Of a stretch of 64,000 bases of DNA, positions 18,530 to 28,175 are shown piece after piece. The stretch spans positions 62,001 through 126,000 of the forward strand of contig JAHLLI010000004.1 in the NCBI GenBank assembly GCA_020444245.1, in the 5' to 3' direction. Each line of letters starts with the position of its first letter. The first letter of the stretch is position 1. The notes beneath the pieces are model-generated. The model made no database searches. It saw only the letters and a list, made by a program, of their open reading frames with translations, and had not been told where the DNA came from. A program made the position numbers and the translations under genes. This stretch comes from Actinomycetales bacterium. GTDB lineage: Bacteria; Actinomycetota; Actinomycetes; Actinomycetales; Cellulomonadaceae.

Positions 18530-18946
18530 ATGAGCACGCATCTAGCCCGTCGCATCGCCTCCGCCGCCGGGGGCCTGGTCCTGATGCTTGGCGTCGCGGT
18601 ACCAGCGGCCGGAGCAGCGACCGTCACCCCTCCGCCCGCAGCCACGATCACGACTCCCGCCGCCGCCACGCCGGCGATGGTCTCGGACTGGACGTGGTAC
18701 GAGGGGCCGTTCAGCAGCTACTCGAAGTGCGAGGCGCGCGCCGCCTACATCCGGCACGTCTACGGCGGTACCCACTACGGCGCGATTGTCGACACGAAGT
18801 GCGCCGCGGTCTACCTGCCGTACACATGCCCACCAAAGATCGGCATCTCGCTACTGGTGAAGTCGATCACCGGCGTCGGTGGTGGTGGCGGTGGAACGTG
18901 GTCGATCCGCCCCAAGTCGTTCGTGCCAGCGGCAACCGTCTGCTAG
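18530..18946 (+). CDS. Small secreted protein of unknown function with four cysteines
   Basis: A 138-residue protein. The first 30 residues are a clear Sec signal peptide (Arg-rich start, hydrophobic core LVLMLGVAVPAAGA). The mature part is rich in Ala/Pro/Thr, then has four cysteines (SKCEAR, DTKCAAV, YTCPPK and the final residue), suggesting two disulfide bonds, and a run of six glycines. I recognise no family. AGGGGG precedes the ATG at good spacing. Codons ending in A or T (ATT, CTA, ACA, CCA, AAG) are more frequent than in neighbours. With its position directly behind a tRNA gene this hints at horizontal acquisition. Confidence 0.7.
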   Translation: MSTHLARRIASAAGGLVLMLGVAVPAAGAATVTPPPAATITTPAAATPAMVSDWTWYEGPFSSYSKCEARAAYIRHVYGGTHYGAIVDTKCAAVYLPYTCPPKIGISLLVKSITGVGGGGGGTWSIRPKSFVPAATVC

Positions 18947-18966
18947 CCGGCCGCCGAGGGACGCCC

Positions 18967-19695
18967 GTGGACCTGCGTCAGCTTCTCGTCACCACAGGCA
19001 TCCCTGTGTCTGCCTGCGGCCCAGTGGTCCTGGTCGCCGGGGGCCGTGCCCTACTCGTCGACCAGACGGGCCTGGTCGAGGCGTGGGGTCGCCAGGTGCC
19101 CTTCCCGGAAGACACGCCTGGGTTGGTGCCTCTGGTCGGTGAGGTCCCGGGCAACCCGGGCGACATCGTCACTGTCACGGGTGTGTGGACCGGAACGGCG
19201 CTGAGTGTCGCATCGGTCCATCCTGAGCCGAATGTGTCGATGCCTTCGCCGCCCGCCTTGTACGACCCGAGCGACGGCGCGTCTCCAGACCTGTGGGACC
19301 GAGGGCTCGTCGCAGCTGCCGAGCGCCCACTGTGGGATGCCGGCGCACTCGTCGGGCGGGTTGTGGTGCGGACGGGCGGCAGCATCGTGGTCCGTGTGTC
19401 CACCCACGATCCGGTCATGACCGCCCGCGCCCTCCTGCCCGTCTTCGGCGAGGCGCTCGAGGTGGTCCAGAGTCCGTTCAGCGCCGACGACTACGCACGA
19501 GTCGACGCCCTGATCGAGGTGGCCGAGCGCGCCGGCGTCCTGGTGGCGACGAGCCAGGAGACGGACTCGCAGGCGGTCGTCCGGCGGTCGGTCGAGGTCA
19601 CCCATGTGGTCCCGGCGATGGTTGCGGCCGCAGCCCCGATCCCGGACGGCCTCGTCACCGTCGGTGCGCTGGTCTACCCCGTTCCCTCGGAGTAG
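18967..19695 (+). CDS. Protein of unknown function
   Basis: A 242-residue soluble protein with no signal peptide, membrane helix or recognisable motif. It is likely all-beta or mixed in its first half (ACGPVVLVAGGRALLVDQTG) with a more helical segment at about 160-200 (SADDYARVDALIEVAERAGVLVATSQ). GAGGG lies about six bases before the GTG start. It begins 20 bp after the secreted protein and is probably co-transcribed with it. No function can be assigned. Confidence 0.65.
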   Translation: MDLRQLLVTTGIPVSACGPVVLVAGGRALLVDQTGLVEAWGRQVPFPEDTPGLVPLVGEVPGNPGDIVTVTGVWTGTALSVASVHPEPNVSMPSPPALYDPSDGASPDLWDRGLVAAAERPLWDAGALVGRVVVRTGGSIVVRVSTHDPVMTARALLPVFGEALEVVQSPFSADDYARVDALIEVAERAGVLVATSQETDSQAVVRRSVEVTHVVPAMVAAAAPIPDGLVTVGALVYPVPSE

Positions 19696-19738
19696 GCGCT
19701 CGCCGGTGTCACGCGGGCCGGGAGGCTCGCCGCAGGAC

Positions 19739-20962
19739 TCACAGCTCGTCGAGCGGCACAGCGGCGTCGGCGAGACGTTCCGCGTCGACGGCCCGGCCTG
19801 AGGTGACCAGCGTCGTCAGCGGCTCGGTCGCGTCCCAGGTGTTGACGTGCATGGCGGCGGCGACCCGGTCACCGGCGAGCCAGAACGCCACGAAGGCGAG
19901 CCCCGCCACGTCGCCGCGCAGGACGACGCGGTCGTAGGAGCCGGCGGGCGCGTGGCCGACGTACTCCATGCCGAGCTCGTACTGGTCGGTGAAGAAGAAC
20001 GGCAGGTCGCGGTAGGTGGCGTCCTGGCCGAGCATCGCCCGCGCCGCCACCGGCCCCTGGCTGTTCGCGGTGGCCCAGTGCTCCACCCGGATCCGCCGGC
20101 CGAGCACCGGGTGGTCGGCGTTCGCGATGTCCCCGGCTGCCCAGACGCGCGGGTCGGCGGTGCGGAGGTGGGCGTCGACCAGCACCCCGTTGTCGACGGC
20201 GAGGCCGGCGGTCTCCGCGAGCTCGGTGCGGGGGACCGCACCCACGGCCACGAGCGCGAGGTCAGCGTCGAGCCGGGTCCCGTCGGTCAGCTCCACGGCC
20301 TCGAGCGCACCGCCCGTCCCCACGAAACGTGCAACGCCTGCGGACGTGCGCAGGTCGACGCCGTGGTCGCGGTGCAGGTCGGCGAACACCCGAGCGACTC
20401 GCGGTCCCAGGATCCCACCCAGCGGGACCTCGCCCCGCTCGACGACCACGACCTCCGGGCCGGCAGCCCGCGCTGCTGCGGCAACCTCGAGGCCGATCCA
20501 CCCGCCACCGACCACGACCAGCCGCCGGCCGCCCGCGAGCGCCTGCTTGAGGGCGTCGGAGTCGTCGAGCGTGCGCAGCTGGTGGATCCCGGCGAGGTCG
20601 GCGCCCGGGACGTCGAGCCGCCGAGGCCGCGAGCCGGTCGCCAGGAGCACGCCGCCGTAGCCGATGCGTTCGCCGTCCCCGGTCACGACGACCTGGTCGT
20701 CGCGGTCGAGCCCGGTCACCTGGGTGCCGGTGCGCAGGTCGACGTCGTGGTCGCGGTACCAGCCGTCGGGGCGGGAGAAGACCTTGTCGCGGGGCTCCTC
20801 GCCCATCAGGTAGCCCTTGGACAGCGGTGGACGCTCGTAGGGCGGGTGAGGCTCGGCGCCCAGCAGCGTCACCGAGCCGTCGAAGCCCTCGGAGCGGAGC
20901 GTCTCGACGGCGGTGACCCCGGCCTGGCCCGCTCCCACCACGACAAGGCGTGGACGACTCAT
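19739..20962 (-). CDS. Ferredoxin/rubredoxin reductase-type FAD-dependent oxidoreductase
   Basis: A 407-residue flavoprotein of the putidaredoxin/rubredoxin reductase class, passing electrons from NAD(P)H to a small iron-sulfur protein. The FAD-binding VVVGAGQAGV is at residues 7-16, the NAD(P)-binding VVVGGGWIGLEVA near 150, and the second FAD motif VWAAGDIA near 285. The C-terminal domain (about 310-407) is the reductase-type dimerisation fold. The ATG follows GGAGG closely. No ferredoxin gene lies next to it, so the partner protein is elsewhere. Confidence 0.88.
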   Translation of the reverse strand: MSRPRLVVVGAGQAGVTAVETLRSEGFDGSVTLLGAEPHPPYERPPLSKGYLMGEEPRDKVFSRPDGWYRDHDVDLRTGTQVTGLDRDDQVVVTGDGERIGYGGVLLATGSRPRRLDVPGADLAGIHQLRTLDDSDALKQALAGGRRLVVVGGGWIGLEVAAAARAAGPEVVVVERGEVPLGGILGPRVARVFADLHRDHGVDLRTSAGVARFVGTGGALEAVELTDGTRLDADLALVAVGAVPRTELAETAGLAVDNGVLVDAHLRTADPRVWAAGDIANADHPVLGRRIRVEHWATANSQGPVAARAMLGQDATYRDLPFFFTDQYELGMEYVGHAPAGSYDRVVLRGDVAGLAFVAFWLAGDRVAAAMHVNTWDATEPLTTLVTSGRAVDAERLADAAVPLDEL

Positions 20963-21087
20963 GACACCTCCACGGTCCCGATGCGTGAATCGGCCCGCAG
21001 GATCGGTCCGTGGGCCGTCACGGCCACTGAACCACCGTGCCCGCGCGCCCGCACGAGCACGGTGCTTCGCCCGGGGATGGCGGGCGG

Positions 21088-21219
21088 TCAGCCGCCGCTG
21101 CCGGCCGGCGCCGCGCACGCGGCCTCGCCGCCGGAACCGAGGACCAGGTGGCCGGAGGAGCAGCCGGTGATGGCCGACACACAGAGCAGGGTTGCCGCCA
21201 GCCACGCGCGTGTTCCCAC
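21088..21219 (-). CDS. Tiny lipoprotein (43 aa)
   Basis: A short gene with the layout of a lipoprotein: GTG start, positively charged TRAW, hydrophobic LAATLLCVSA and the lipobox ITGC with cysteine 20 followed by SSG. The mature peptide is only about 24 residues, Gly/Ala-rich with two more cysteines. GAGGAG precedes the GTG by four bases. The mature part is too short for a folded enzyme; it may be a membrane-anchored peptide or a decayed lipoprotein. No homologous family recognised. Confidence 0.6.
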   Translation of the reverse strand: MGTRAWLAATLLCVSAITGCSSGHLVLGSGGEAACAAPAGSGG

Positions 21220-21347
21220 GGCACTCCTCGATGCACGCCGCCGGTCCGATGCCGCCCGCGCGCGGCACGATTCCGCCAGGCCCGAGCGCGGTGAACGGGT
21301 GCTGAACCTGCTGTCCGGAGTGCAGACCACGAGCACCAAGCGGCCGG

Positions 21348-21353
21348 TAGGGT
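21348..21353 (+). promoter_or_regulatory. -10 box of leaderless gene 21360
   Basis: TAGGGT ends 6 nt before the ATG; no ribosome binding site is present. Confidence 0.55.
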
Positions 21354-21359
21354 CCGCGC

Positions 21360-21857
21360 ATGGGGAACGACGCACCCGCCGTGCTCTTCAGGTTCCGCCC
21401 TGACCAGGTCGTCGAGTCTGCCGACCTCCCGCTCGGCTTCGCGGAGGGGGGCGAGCTCGGGGAGTCTGACCTGGACCGCCTCGACTGGAAGCGGGCCGCG
21501 CGCGCCTTCGACGGGGATGGCCTGCGCATCGCGCTCCGGTGCGGCCGTGCGAGCCGCCAGGGCCTGACGGTGCAGGCGGCGGACCTGCTGGTGCTCGACC
21601 GACCGCACCACATGCGCCAGGTCCAGGCGGAGTCGACGCGGAGCAGGCGCGCGATGCGGCGGAACCTGGAGCGTGAGGTCATGCATCCCTGTGTGCGCGA
21701 GGCCCACAACCGGTCCGACGCCGCCGCGGACACCCGAACCCTGGAGTCGCTCGTGAAGGCCGACGAGGCTGCCCGGAGGGCCCTGGCCGCACCGCCGTCG
21801 ACGGAGCTCGTGCAGCACTGGCTCGGGCTCGGCGGCTTGCTTCCCGACCCGGCCTGA
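21360..21857 (+). CDS. Protein of unknown function
   Basis: A 165-residue soluble, Arg- and Glu-rich, mostly helical protein with no recognisable domain. Third-position GC is as high as in neighbouring genes and the reading frame is uninterrupted, supporting a real gene. A leaderless -10 box sits directly before the ATG. It is bounded by minus-strand genes on both sides, so it is a single-gene transcription unit. Confidence 0.6.
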   Translation: MGNDAPAVLFRFRPDQVVESADLPLGFAEGGELGESDLDRLDWKRAARAFDGDGLRIALRCGRASRQGLTVQAADLLVLDRPHHMRQVQAESTRSRRAMRRNLEREVMHPCVREAHNRSDAAADTRTLESLVKADEAARRALAAPPSTELVQHWLGLGGLLPDPA

Positions 21858-21895
21858 GCCCTCACGGCCGCGTCGTCCTTCGGTGCGATGCAGCC

Positions 21896-22699
21896 CTACT
21901 CCAGTGCCGCGACCTCCGTGCCGCGCAACGCCGGCAGCGCGCGCGGGGACAGCCTCGCGACCAGCACGGCGATGATCACGGCGAAGGCCAGGCTCATCGT
22001 CCCGTCGCCCCAGCCCAGCCCACCGACCGCAGCGCCCTTGCCCGTCCAGTCGGCGACCGAGGCTCCGAGCGGGCGGGTCAGGACGTAGGCGATCCAGAAC
22101 GACGCCACCGGGTTCCAGCCCCACCAGCGGTACCCGATCGCGGGGACGCAGATCGCAACGGCGAACAGGACGATCGACCCCGCGTAGCCCAGGTGCAGCG
22201 TCCGAGCGGTCATGTCCCCGACGGCGGTCCCAGTGGCGAACGTCGCGGCGACGGCGGCCCAGTAGAACAGCTCGCGGCGCCACGTCGTGACCGCGTGCAC
22301 CGAGAGGGTGCCCTCGACCCGCCGCCACGCCCAGAAGACGCCGGCGAGCACCGCCGCGTAGGCGATGCTCGAGGCCAGGTACGGGACGCCGAGCACGACG
22401 TGGACCACGTCGGCCGCCATCGTGCCGAAGATCCCGACCATGACCACGGCGAGCCAGTACGCCCAGGGTGTGTACCGGCGGCGCGTCAGCTGCACGGCCA
22501 GCGCAGCCGCGAACGCGACGAACCCCGCCAGCACAGCGGCCACGGGGTTGATCGCGACCACCAGGTAGTCGGACGCGGACTCGCCGAGCGCGGTGGACAG
22601 GCCCTTGACCGCCCAGAAGGTCGCGGAGATCTCCGCGACCCGCACGGCGGTCGACGACCAGGAGGTGGGGATGCGCAGGCTCACCGTCACGTGCGGCAT
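21896..22699 (-). CDS. COG4705-type polytopic membrane protein
   Basis: A 267-residue membrane protein with about eight helices. It resembles the uncharacterised COG4705 family, including the duplicated motif RVAEISATFWAVKGLSTALGESASDYL and the later WIAYVLTRPLGASVADWTGK. The function of this family is not known. It starts 41 bp downstream of the epimerase-like gene and probably forms an operon with it. The ATG start at 22699 is chosen because the hydrophobic family sequence begins there. Confidence 0.78.
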   Translation of the reverse strand: MPHVTVSLRIPTSWSSTAVRVAEISATFWAVKGLSTALGESASDYLVVAINPVAAVLAGFVAFAAALAVQLTRRRYTPWAYWLAVVMVGIFGTMAADVVHVVLGVPYLASSIAYAAVLAGVFWAWRRVEGTLSVHAVTTWRRELFYWAAVAATFATGTAVGDMTARTLHLGYAGSIVLFAVAICVPAIGYRWWGWNPVASFWIAYVLTRPLGASVADWTGKGAAVGGLGWGDGTMSLAFAVIIAVLVARLSPRALPALRGTEVAALE

Positions 22700-22740
22700 C
22701 GTGCGTGGTGCGGCTGGGAAGCGTCTGGGAGTCGGCCCAC

Positions 22741-23715
22741 CTACCCGTCGAGCGTGGCTCGGACCCGACGCTCCTCGTCGTCGGTGAGTCCGGCGCGGCG
22801 CGGCTCGGTGCGGTGGTCCTCGTAGGCCAGCACGTCGCGGAACGTCTCGGCGAGCGGGCGGGTGTGCAGGCCCGCCTCGCGGGCTCGCGCGGTGTTGAGC
22901 GTGGCTAGGCCACGGGCGTCCGGGTCGTCGATCCACAACGGGAGCGACGTCGGGCCCATCCACGAGCCGACGCCGAGCTCACGCAGGCGCTCCGGCGGGA
23001 CGGGGCGGGGCCGGGCACCGCTGCCGCCGACCTCCGCGGCGACGGCGAGCGCCTCCGCCAGCGAGAGCGTCGGCCCGGTGGCGTTGAATGTGCCGGCCAC
23101 CCGGTGCTCGGCGGCGGCGACGATCCAGTCGGCCAGGTCGCGCACGTCGATGAGAGCGCAGGGCTGGTCCGGGTCGTCGGGGACGATGGCGTCGTCGCCG
23201 GTTGGGTGCGCGAAGCGCCACGGCCAGTACCCGCTGCGCGCCGACACGTCGCCCGGGCCGCCGATGAGCCCCGGGCGAACGATCGTGGCGGGTGCGTCCG
23301 CGGCGCGCACCGCATCCTCGCAGGCCACCTTCGCCTCGCCGTAGACCTCCGGGCTCGTCATGACCTCGCCGTCCAGCGGTTCGAGGACGGGCGCGTGCTC
23401 GTCGGCCTCGACGCGCGACGCGTCCGCGTAGACGCTCGCCGTCGAGACGAACACCCAGTGGCCCGTGGACAGGTCCCGCACGGCGCGGCGGACCTGGCCC
23501 GGGTGGCGCGAGACGTCGACCACGACGTCCCATACGGCACCCGCGACGGGTGCCAGGCCTGCGTCGTCGTCGCGGTCGCCGGCGACGAACCGCGCCCCGT
23601 CGGGCGCGGGAGCGGTGCCGCGGGCCAGGCACGTCACCGCGTGCCCGCGCCGTTGGGCTGCGAGCGTGATCTCACGGCCGAGGAACGCCGTCCCGCCGAG
23701 CACCAGGAACTCCAC
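22741..23715 (-). CDS. NAD-dependent epimerase/reductase-like protein
   Basis: A 324-residue extended short-chain dehydrogenase-fold protein. It starts with the nucleotide-binding motif LVLGGTAFLGREI (GxxGxxG) and carries STASVYAD and the catalytic-type YGEAK (YxxxK). The C-terminal substrate domain ends in an LTDDEERRVRATLDG helix. Members of this group reduce or epimerise nucleotide sugars or act on isoflavone-like compounds; the substrate is not readable. It starts with GTG; a TTCACT hexamer six bases before it is a weak leaderless -10 candidate. Confidence 0.85.
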   Translation of the reverse strand: MEFLVLGGTAFLGREITLAAQRRGHAVTCLARGTAPAPDGARFVAGDRDDDAGLAPVAGAVWDVVVDVSRHPGQVRRAVRDLSTGHWVFVSTASVYADASRVEADEHAPVLEPLDGEVMTSPEVYGEAKVACEDAVRAADAPATIVRPGLIGGPGDVSARSGYWPWRFAHPTGDDAIVPDDPDQPCALIDVRDLADWIVAAAEHRVAGTFNATGPTLSLAEALAVAAEVGGSGARPRPVPPERLRELGVGSWMGPTSLPLWIDDPDARGLATLNTARAREAGLHTRPLAETFRDVLAYEDHRTEPRRAGLTDDEERRVRATLDG

Positions 23716-23770
23716 GCGTGCAGTGAACCACCCGAGGCCCGCGACCGTCGCGCAACGGGGCGGTCGGGCC

Positions 23771-25426
<1,656 letters not shown>

Positions 25427-25479
25427 CCTCGCCCCCCGGGCGGCCTACGGGCACATCCATTCCACGGGAGCCGGAGCGG

Positions 25480-25497
25480 GCGCCCGCGCTCGGGCGC
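25480..25497 (-). terminator. Hairpin downstream of the dienelactone hydrolase gene
   Basis: A 7-bp GC stem (GCGCCCG/CGGGCGC, 4-nt loop) starts 6 nt after the stop codon. There is no T-tract. Confidence 0.4.
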
Positions 25498-25502
25498 GGG
25501 AC

Positions 25503-26192
25503 TCAGCTGCCCAGCTGCTCGGCGAGGAACGCGGTGGTCTGCGCCCACGCCGCCGCCGACGCGTCCGCGTGGTAGGCGACGAAGTCGGAGTTGTCGAAGG
25601 CATGGCCGGCGCCCTCGTGGAGCTCGACGCGTGCCCCCTGCGGCTCGACCGCGGCGGTGATGCGCGCCACGGTCGGCGGGTCGAGGTAGGCGTCGGCGGT
25701 CCCGAAGTGCATCAACGTCGGGCAGGTCACCCGCGCAGCCAGGTCCATCAGCCGGGGCAGCGCCGACCCGTAGTAGGCGACGAGCGCGTCGGGGCTCTCG
25801 GTCGCGGCGACCTCGAAGGCCATCCCACCGCCGAAGCAGAAGCCGACCAGCGCGCTCGGGCCGCTGACCTCGGGCCGCTCGCGCAGCACACGCTGGGCGG
25901 CGATCGTGTCCGCCACGCCGGTCGGCCAGTCGAACCGCTGCGACAGGGCCAGACCCTCGTCGAGCATGTCCGGGCCATTCGGCACCGCCGCCACGCCGAG
26001 CCGCCAGAACAGCTCGGGCACCAGCACCACGTACCCGAGCGCGGCCAGGTCGGCGGCGCGACGCCGGATGTAGGGGCTCACGCCGAAGATCTCCTGCACG
26101 AGCAGCATGCCCGGTCCGCGCCCTGCCTCGGGCAGCCACAGGTGGGCGGGCATCTCGCCGTCCCGGAGAGGGACGGTCACGGTCTCGGTCAC
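25503..26192 (-). CDS. Dienelactone hydrolase family protein
   Basis: A 229-residue alpha/beta hydrolase of the DLH family. The nucleophile is a cysteine in GFCFGGG, with the acid in GTADAYLD and the histidine in GAGHAFDN, giving a Cys-Asp-His triad as in carboxymethylenebutenolidases. No signal peptide. GATACT lies six bases before the GTG start at 26192, consistent with a leaderless transcript. It is divergent from an AraC-type regulator gene. The natural substrate is unknown. Confidence 0.87.
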   Translation of the reverse strand: MTETVTVPLRDGEMPAHLWLPEAGRGPGMLLVQEIFGVSPYIRRRAADLAALGYVVLVPELFWRLGVAAVPNGPDMLDEGLALSQRFDWPTGVADTIAAQRVLRERPEVSGPSALVGFCFGGGMAFEVAATESPDALVAYYGSALPRLMDLAARVTCPTLMHFGTADAYLDPPTVARITAAVEPQGARVELHEGAGHAFDNSDFVAYHADASAAAWAQTTAFLAEQLGS

Positions 26193-26313
26193 CGCGTGAG
26201 TATCACTCCGCACCGCGGGCGGCGCCGCTCGAGGCCCCACCTCGGCCATCGAGCCAGGTGCCGCCGGATGCGTCGGTCGGTCGCATCCGGGACGCTTGGG
26301 GCAGGAGGCCTTG

Positions 26314-26784
26314 GTGAGCAGAGCCGTCGAGGAGATCAACCGCTCGATGCTGCGGGTGCGCGACGCCATCGACGCGCGCTACCGCGACGAGCTGGACCTG
26401 GCGTCGCTCGCGGCCGTCGCCCACGTCACCCCGGCGCACCTGGTGCGGTCCTTCCGCCGGGTGTTCGGCGAGACGCCGCACCGCTACCTGCAACGCCGTC
26501 GGGTCGAACGTGCGATGTACCTCCTGCGGTCGACCGACTGGTCGGTGACCCGGATCTGCACCGAGGTCGGATTCACGAGCCTGGGCACGTTCGGGCGGAC
26601 GTTCGCGGCCGTCGTCGGGGAGAGCCCCACCGCCCACCGGGCACGGGGGCCGATGGCACCGGTGCCGTCGTGCTTCACGATGGCGTGGGCACGACCGGCG
26701 CAGGCCGCCCCGGGCGCCGCGCAGCCGGCGCAGTCCGCGCAGATGCCGATTTCGGAGAAGCGCGCGGCCGAGGTGCAGCCGTAG
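26314..26784 (+). CDS. Short AraC-family regulator (DNA-binding domain only)
   Basis: A 156-residue protein that is almost only the double helix-turn-helix of AraC regulators (about residues 25-115: LDLASLAAVAHVTPAHLVRSFRRVFGETPHRYLQRRRVERA ...), followed by an Ala/Pro-rich tail. No sugar-binding or sensor domain is present, as in SoxS/MarA-size members. AGGAGG is five bases before the GTG; a TTG one codon earlier is too close to it. Its stop codon lies inside the -10 box of the next gene, so the two are tightly linked. Confidence 0.85.
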   Translation: MSRAVEEINRSMLRVRDAIDARYRDELDLASLAAVAHVTPAHLVRSFRRVFGETPHRYLQRRRVERAMYLLRSTDWSVTRICTEVGFTSLGTFGRTFAAVVGESPTAHRARGPMAPVPSCFTMAWARPAQAAPGAAQPAQSAQMPISEKRAAEVQP

Positions 26785-26787
26785 CGT
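26782..26787 (+). promoter_or_regulatory. -10 box of leaderless gene 26795, overlapping the AraC stop codon
   Basis: TAGCGT begins with the TAG stop of the upstream gene and ends 7 nt before the ATG. Confidence 0.6.
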
Positions 26788-26794
26788 CGCCGGC

Positions 26795-27208
26795 ATGAAC
26801 CTCACCGCGAACAACCTGTCCTCGATCTACGTCCTCGACCAGGACCAGGCCCTGGAGTTCTACGTCGGTGTCCTGGGACTGGAGGTCACCGCGGACCTGA
26901 TGTTCGGCCCCATGCGGTGGCTGACCGTGCGGGTGCCCGGCGACAGCAAGCAGATCCTCCTGGAGAAGCCGGGCCCGCCCGCCCACGACCCCGCGACCGC
27001 CGACCAGGTGCGCGAGCTCGTCGCCAAGGGCGCCGGCGGCGGATGGCTCGCCTTCACCGCGGACGACGTCGACGCGGTGTACGAGCACCTGGTGGCTCAC
27101 GGTGTCGAGGTCGTCCAGCCGCCGGCCGACCAGTCCTACGGTCGTGACATGGGGCTGCGCGACCCGTTCGGCAACAACCTGCGGATCGGGACGTTCCCCA
27201 AGATCTGA
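26795..27208 (+). CDS. VOC (glyoxalase/bleomycin resistance) family protein
   Basis: A 137-residue protein with two beta-alpha-beta-beta-beta modules of the vicinal-oxygen-chelate fold: YVLDQDQALEFYVGVLGLEVTADL in the first half and the closing GLRDPFGNNLRIGTF in the second. Its metal-binding and substrate residues cannot be matched to a specific enzyme. It follows the AraC-type regulator by 10 bp but has its own leaderless-type -10 box. Confidence 0.85.
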   Translation: MNLTANNLSSIYVLDQDQALEFYVGVLGLEVTADLMFGPMRWLTVRVPGDSKQILLEKPGPPAHDPATADQVRELVAKGAGGGWLAFTADDVDAVYEHLVAHGVEVVQPPADQSYGRDMGLRDPFGNNLRIGTFPKI

Positions 27209-27359
27209 GCTGCGCCGGACCGCCGCGTGTCGGGCATGATCGTCCACCTGCCGGGAAGGAGGCGGGAACACCTCACGCCCGACGTGCGTTGTACCGATTC
27301 GAGAGGGAGAGTTCGTCGTACCCCTCCGAGAGGCCACTTCCATCATCCCCATCGTCTTC

Positions 27360-28007
27360 GTGCACGGCACCAGGACCTCATCTGCCATCTGGGACCCCCA
27401 GGTCCAGGCGCTCGAGGCCGTCGGCCACGGTTCGCACGCACTTGATCTTCCGGGCCACGGTGCCCGCTCCGTCGAGCGCTTCACGCTCGAGGGCGCGCTC
27501 GAGGCGATCGACGCGGCGGTGGAGGCGCAGACCGCCCCGCCGATGCTGGTCGGCCTGTCGCTGGGTGGCTACCTGTCGCTGGCCTACGCCGCGCGCAACC
27601 AGGACAAGCTCGCCGGTGTGATGCTGTCCGGCTGCTCGACCGAGATCGCCGGCAAGCCGTTGCGGCTGTACCGGCGGTGGACCTCGAGGATCGCCGCGAC
27701 GTTCCGCCCGGGCGGAACGTGGTACGTGGTCGCGGACATGCTCCACGCCATGCACGGCTACTCCGCCCTGGCCGACCTGCGGCGCCTGCTCGTGCCGGTG
27801 TGGATCGTCAACGGGCGCCGTGACCCGCTGCGGTGGGGCGAGTGGCGGATGCGTGCCGCCCTGCCGTTCGCCCGGTGGCACGTGGTCCCCGGCGCCGGTC
27901 ACGACGTCAACTCCCACGCCCCGGCCGAGTACACCCGCATCCTGCTCAGCGCCCTTGCCGAGCTCGGCCCCGAGCGCGTGCTGGCGGAGGTCGGCGCCCG
28001 ACGCTGA
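27360..28007 (+). CDS. Alpha/beta-fold hydrolase with an abnormal start
   Basis: A 215-residue serine hydrolase-type protein with nucleophile elbow VGLSLGGYLS, acid in VNGRRDP and histidine in GAGHDVN. The only standard start codon (GTG at 27360) lies inside the first conserved motif, so the protein would begin at HG of the oxyanion-hole loop. The preceding in-frame codons encode a normal first strand (SIIPIVFVHG), and the frame stays open back to 27240 without ATG, GTG or TTG. The real start is therefore non-canonical, or a small indel has occurred. AAGGAGG at 27256-27262 and GAGAGG at 27328 are possible ribosome binding sites. Confidence 0.7.
   Translation: MHGTRTSSAIWDPQVQALEAVGHGSHALDLPGHGARSVERFTLEGALEAIDAAVEAQTAPPMLVGLSLGGYLSLAYAARNQDKLAGVMLSGCSTEIAGKPLRLYRRWTSRIAATFRPGGTWYVVADMLHAMHGYSALADLRRLLVPVWIVNGRRDPLRWGEWRMRAALPFARWHVVPGAGHDVNSHAPAEYTRILLSALAELGPERVLAEVGARR
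27699..27720. repeat. 22-bp perfect palindrome inside a coding region
   Basis: The two 11-nt arms (left arm ACGTTCCGCCC) are exact reverse complements with no spacer. It lies in the alpha/beta hydrolase gene, coding for residues around TFRPGGT. Confidence 0.6.
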
Positions 28008-28175
28008 CCCGGGCAGGACCGGCCCGCGACCGGAGCCCGGCGCGCGACCAACGTCCCACGCCCGGTCCCCGGCTCGGCCGACGGTCGCCCGACCGGCCCG
28101 CGCGGCCCGCGGTTCGCGGCACGGCCGCGCCTGGTGCTCGCTAGCGTTCACGGCGAGCCAGGGGAGGCGCGTGCG

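Noticed and set aside
18221-19700. Attachment-site duplication of the tRNA-Leu 3' end
   Set aside because: I looked for a repeat of the T-arm and acceptor 3' sequence downstream and found none in the window.
27227-27445. Alternative frame that could supply the missing start of the alpha/beta hydrolase
   Set aside because: Translation in this frame gives Arg/His-rich sequence unrelated to the hydrolase fold, so a simple upstream start in another frame does not help without a frameshift.
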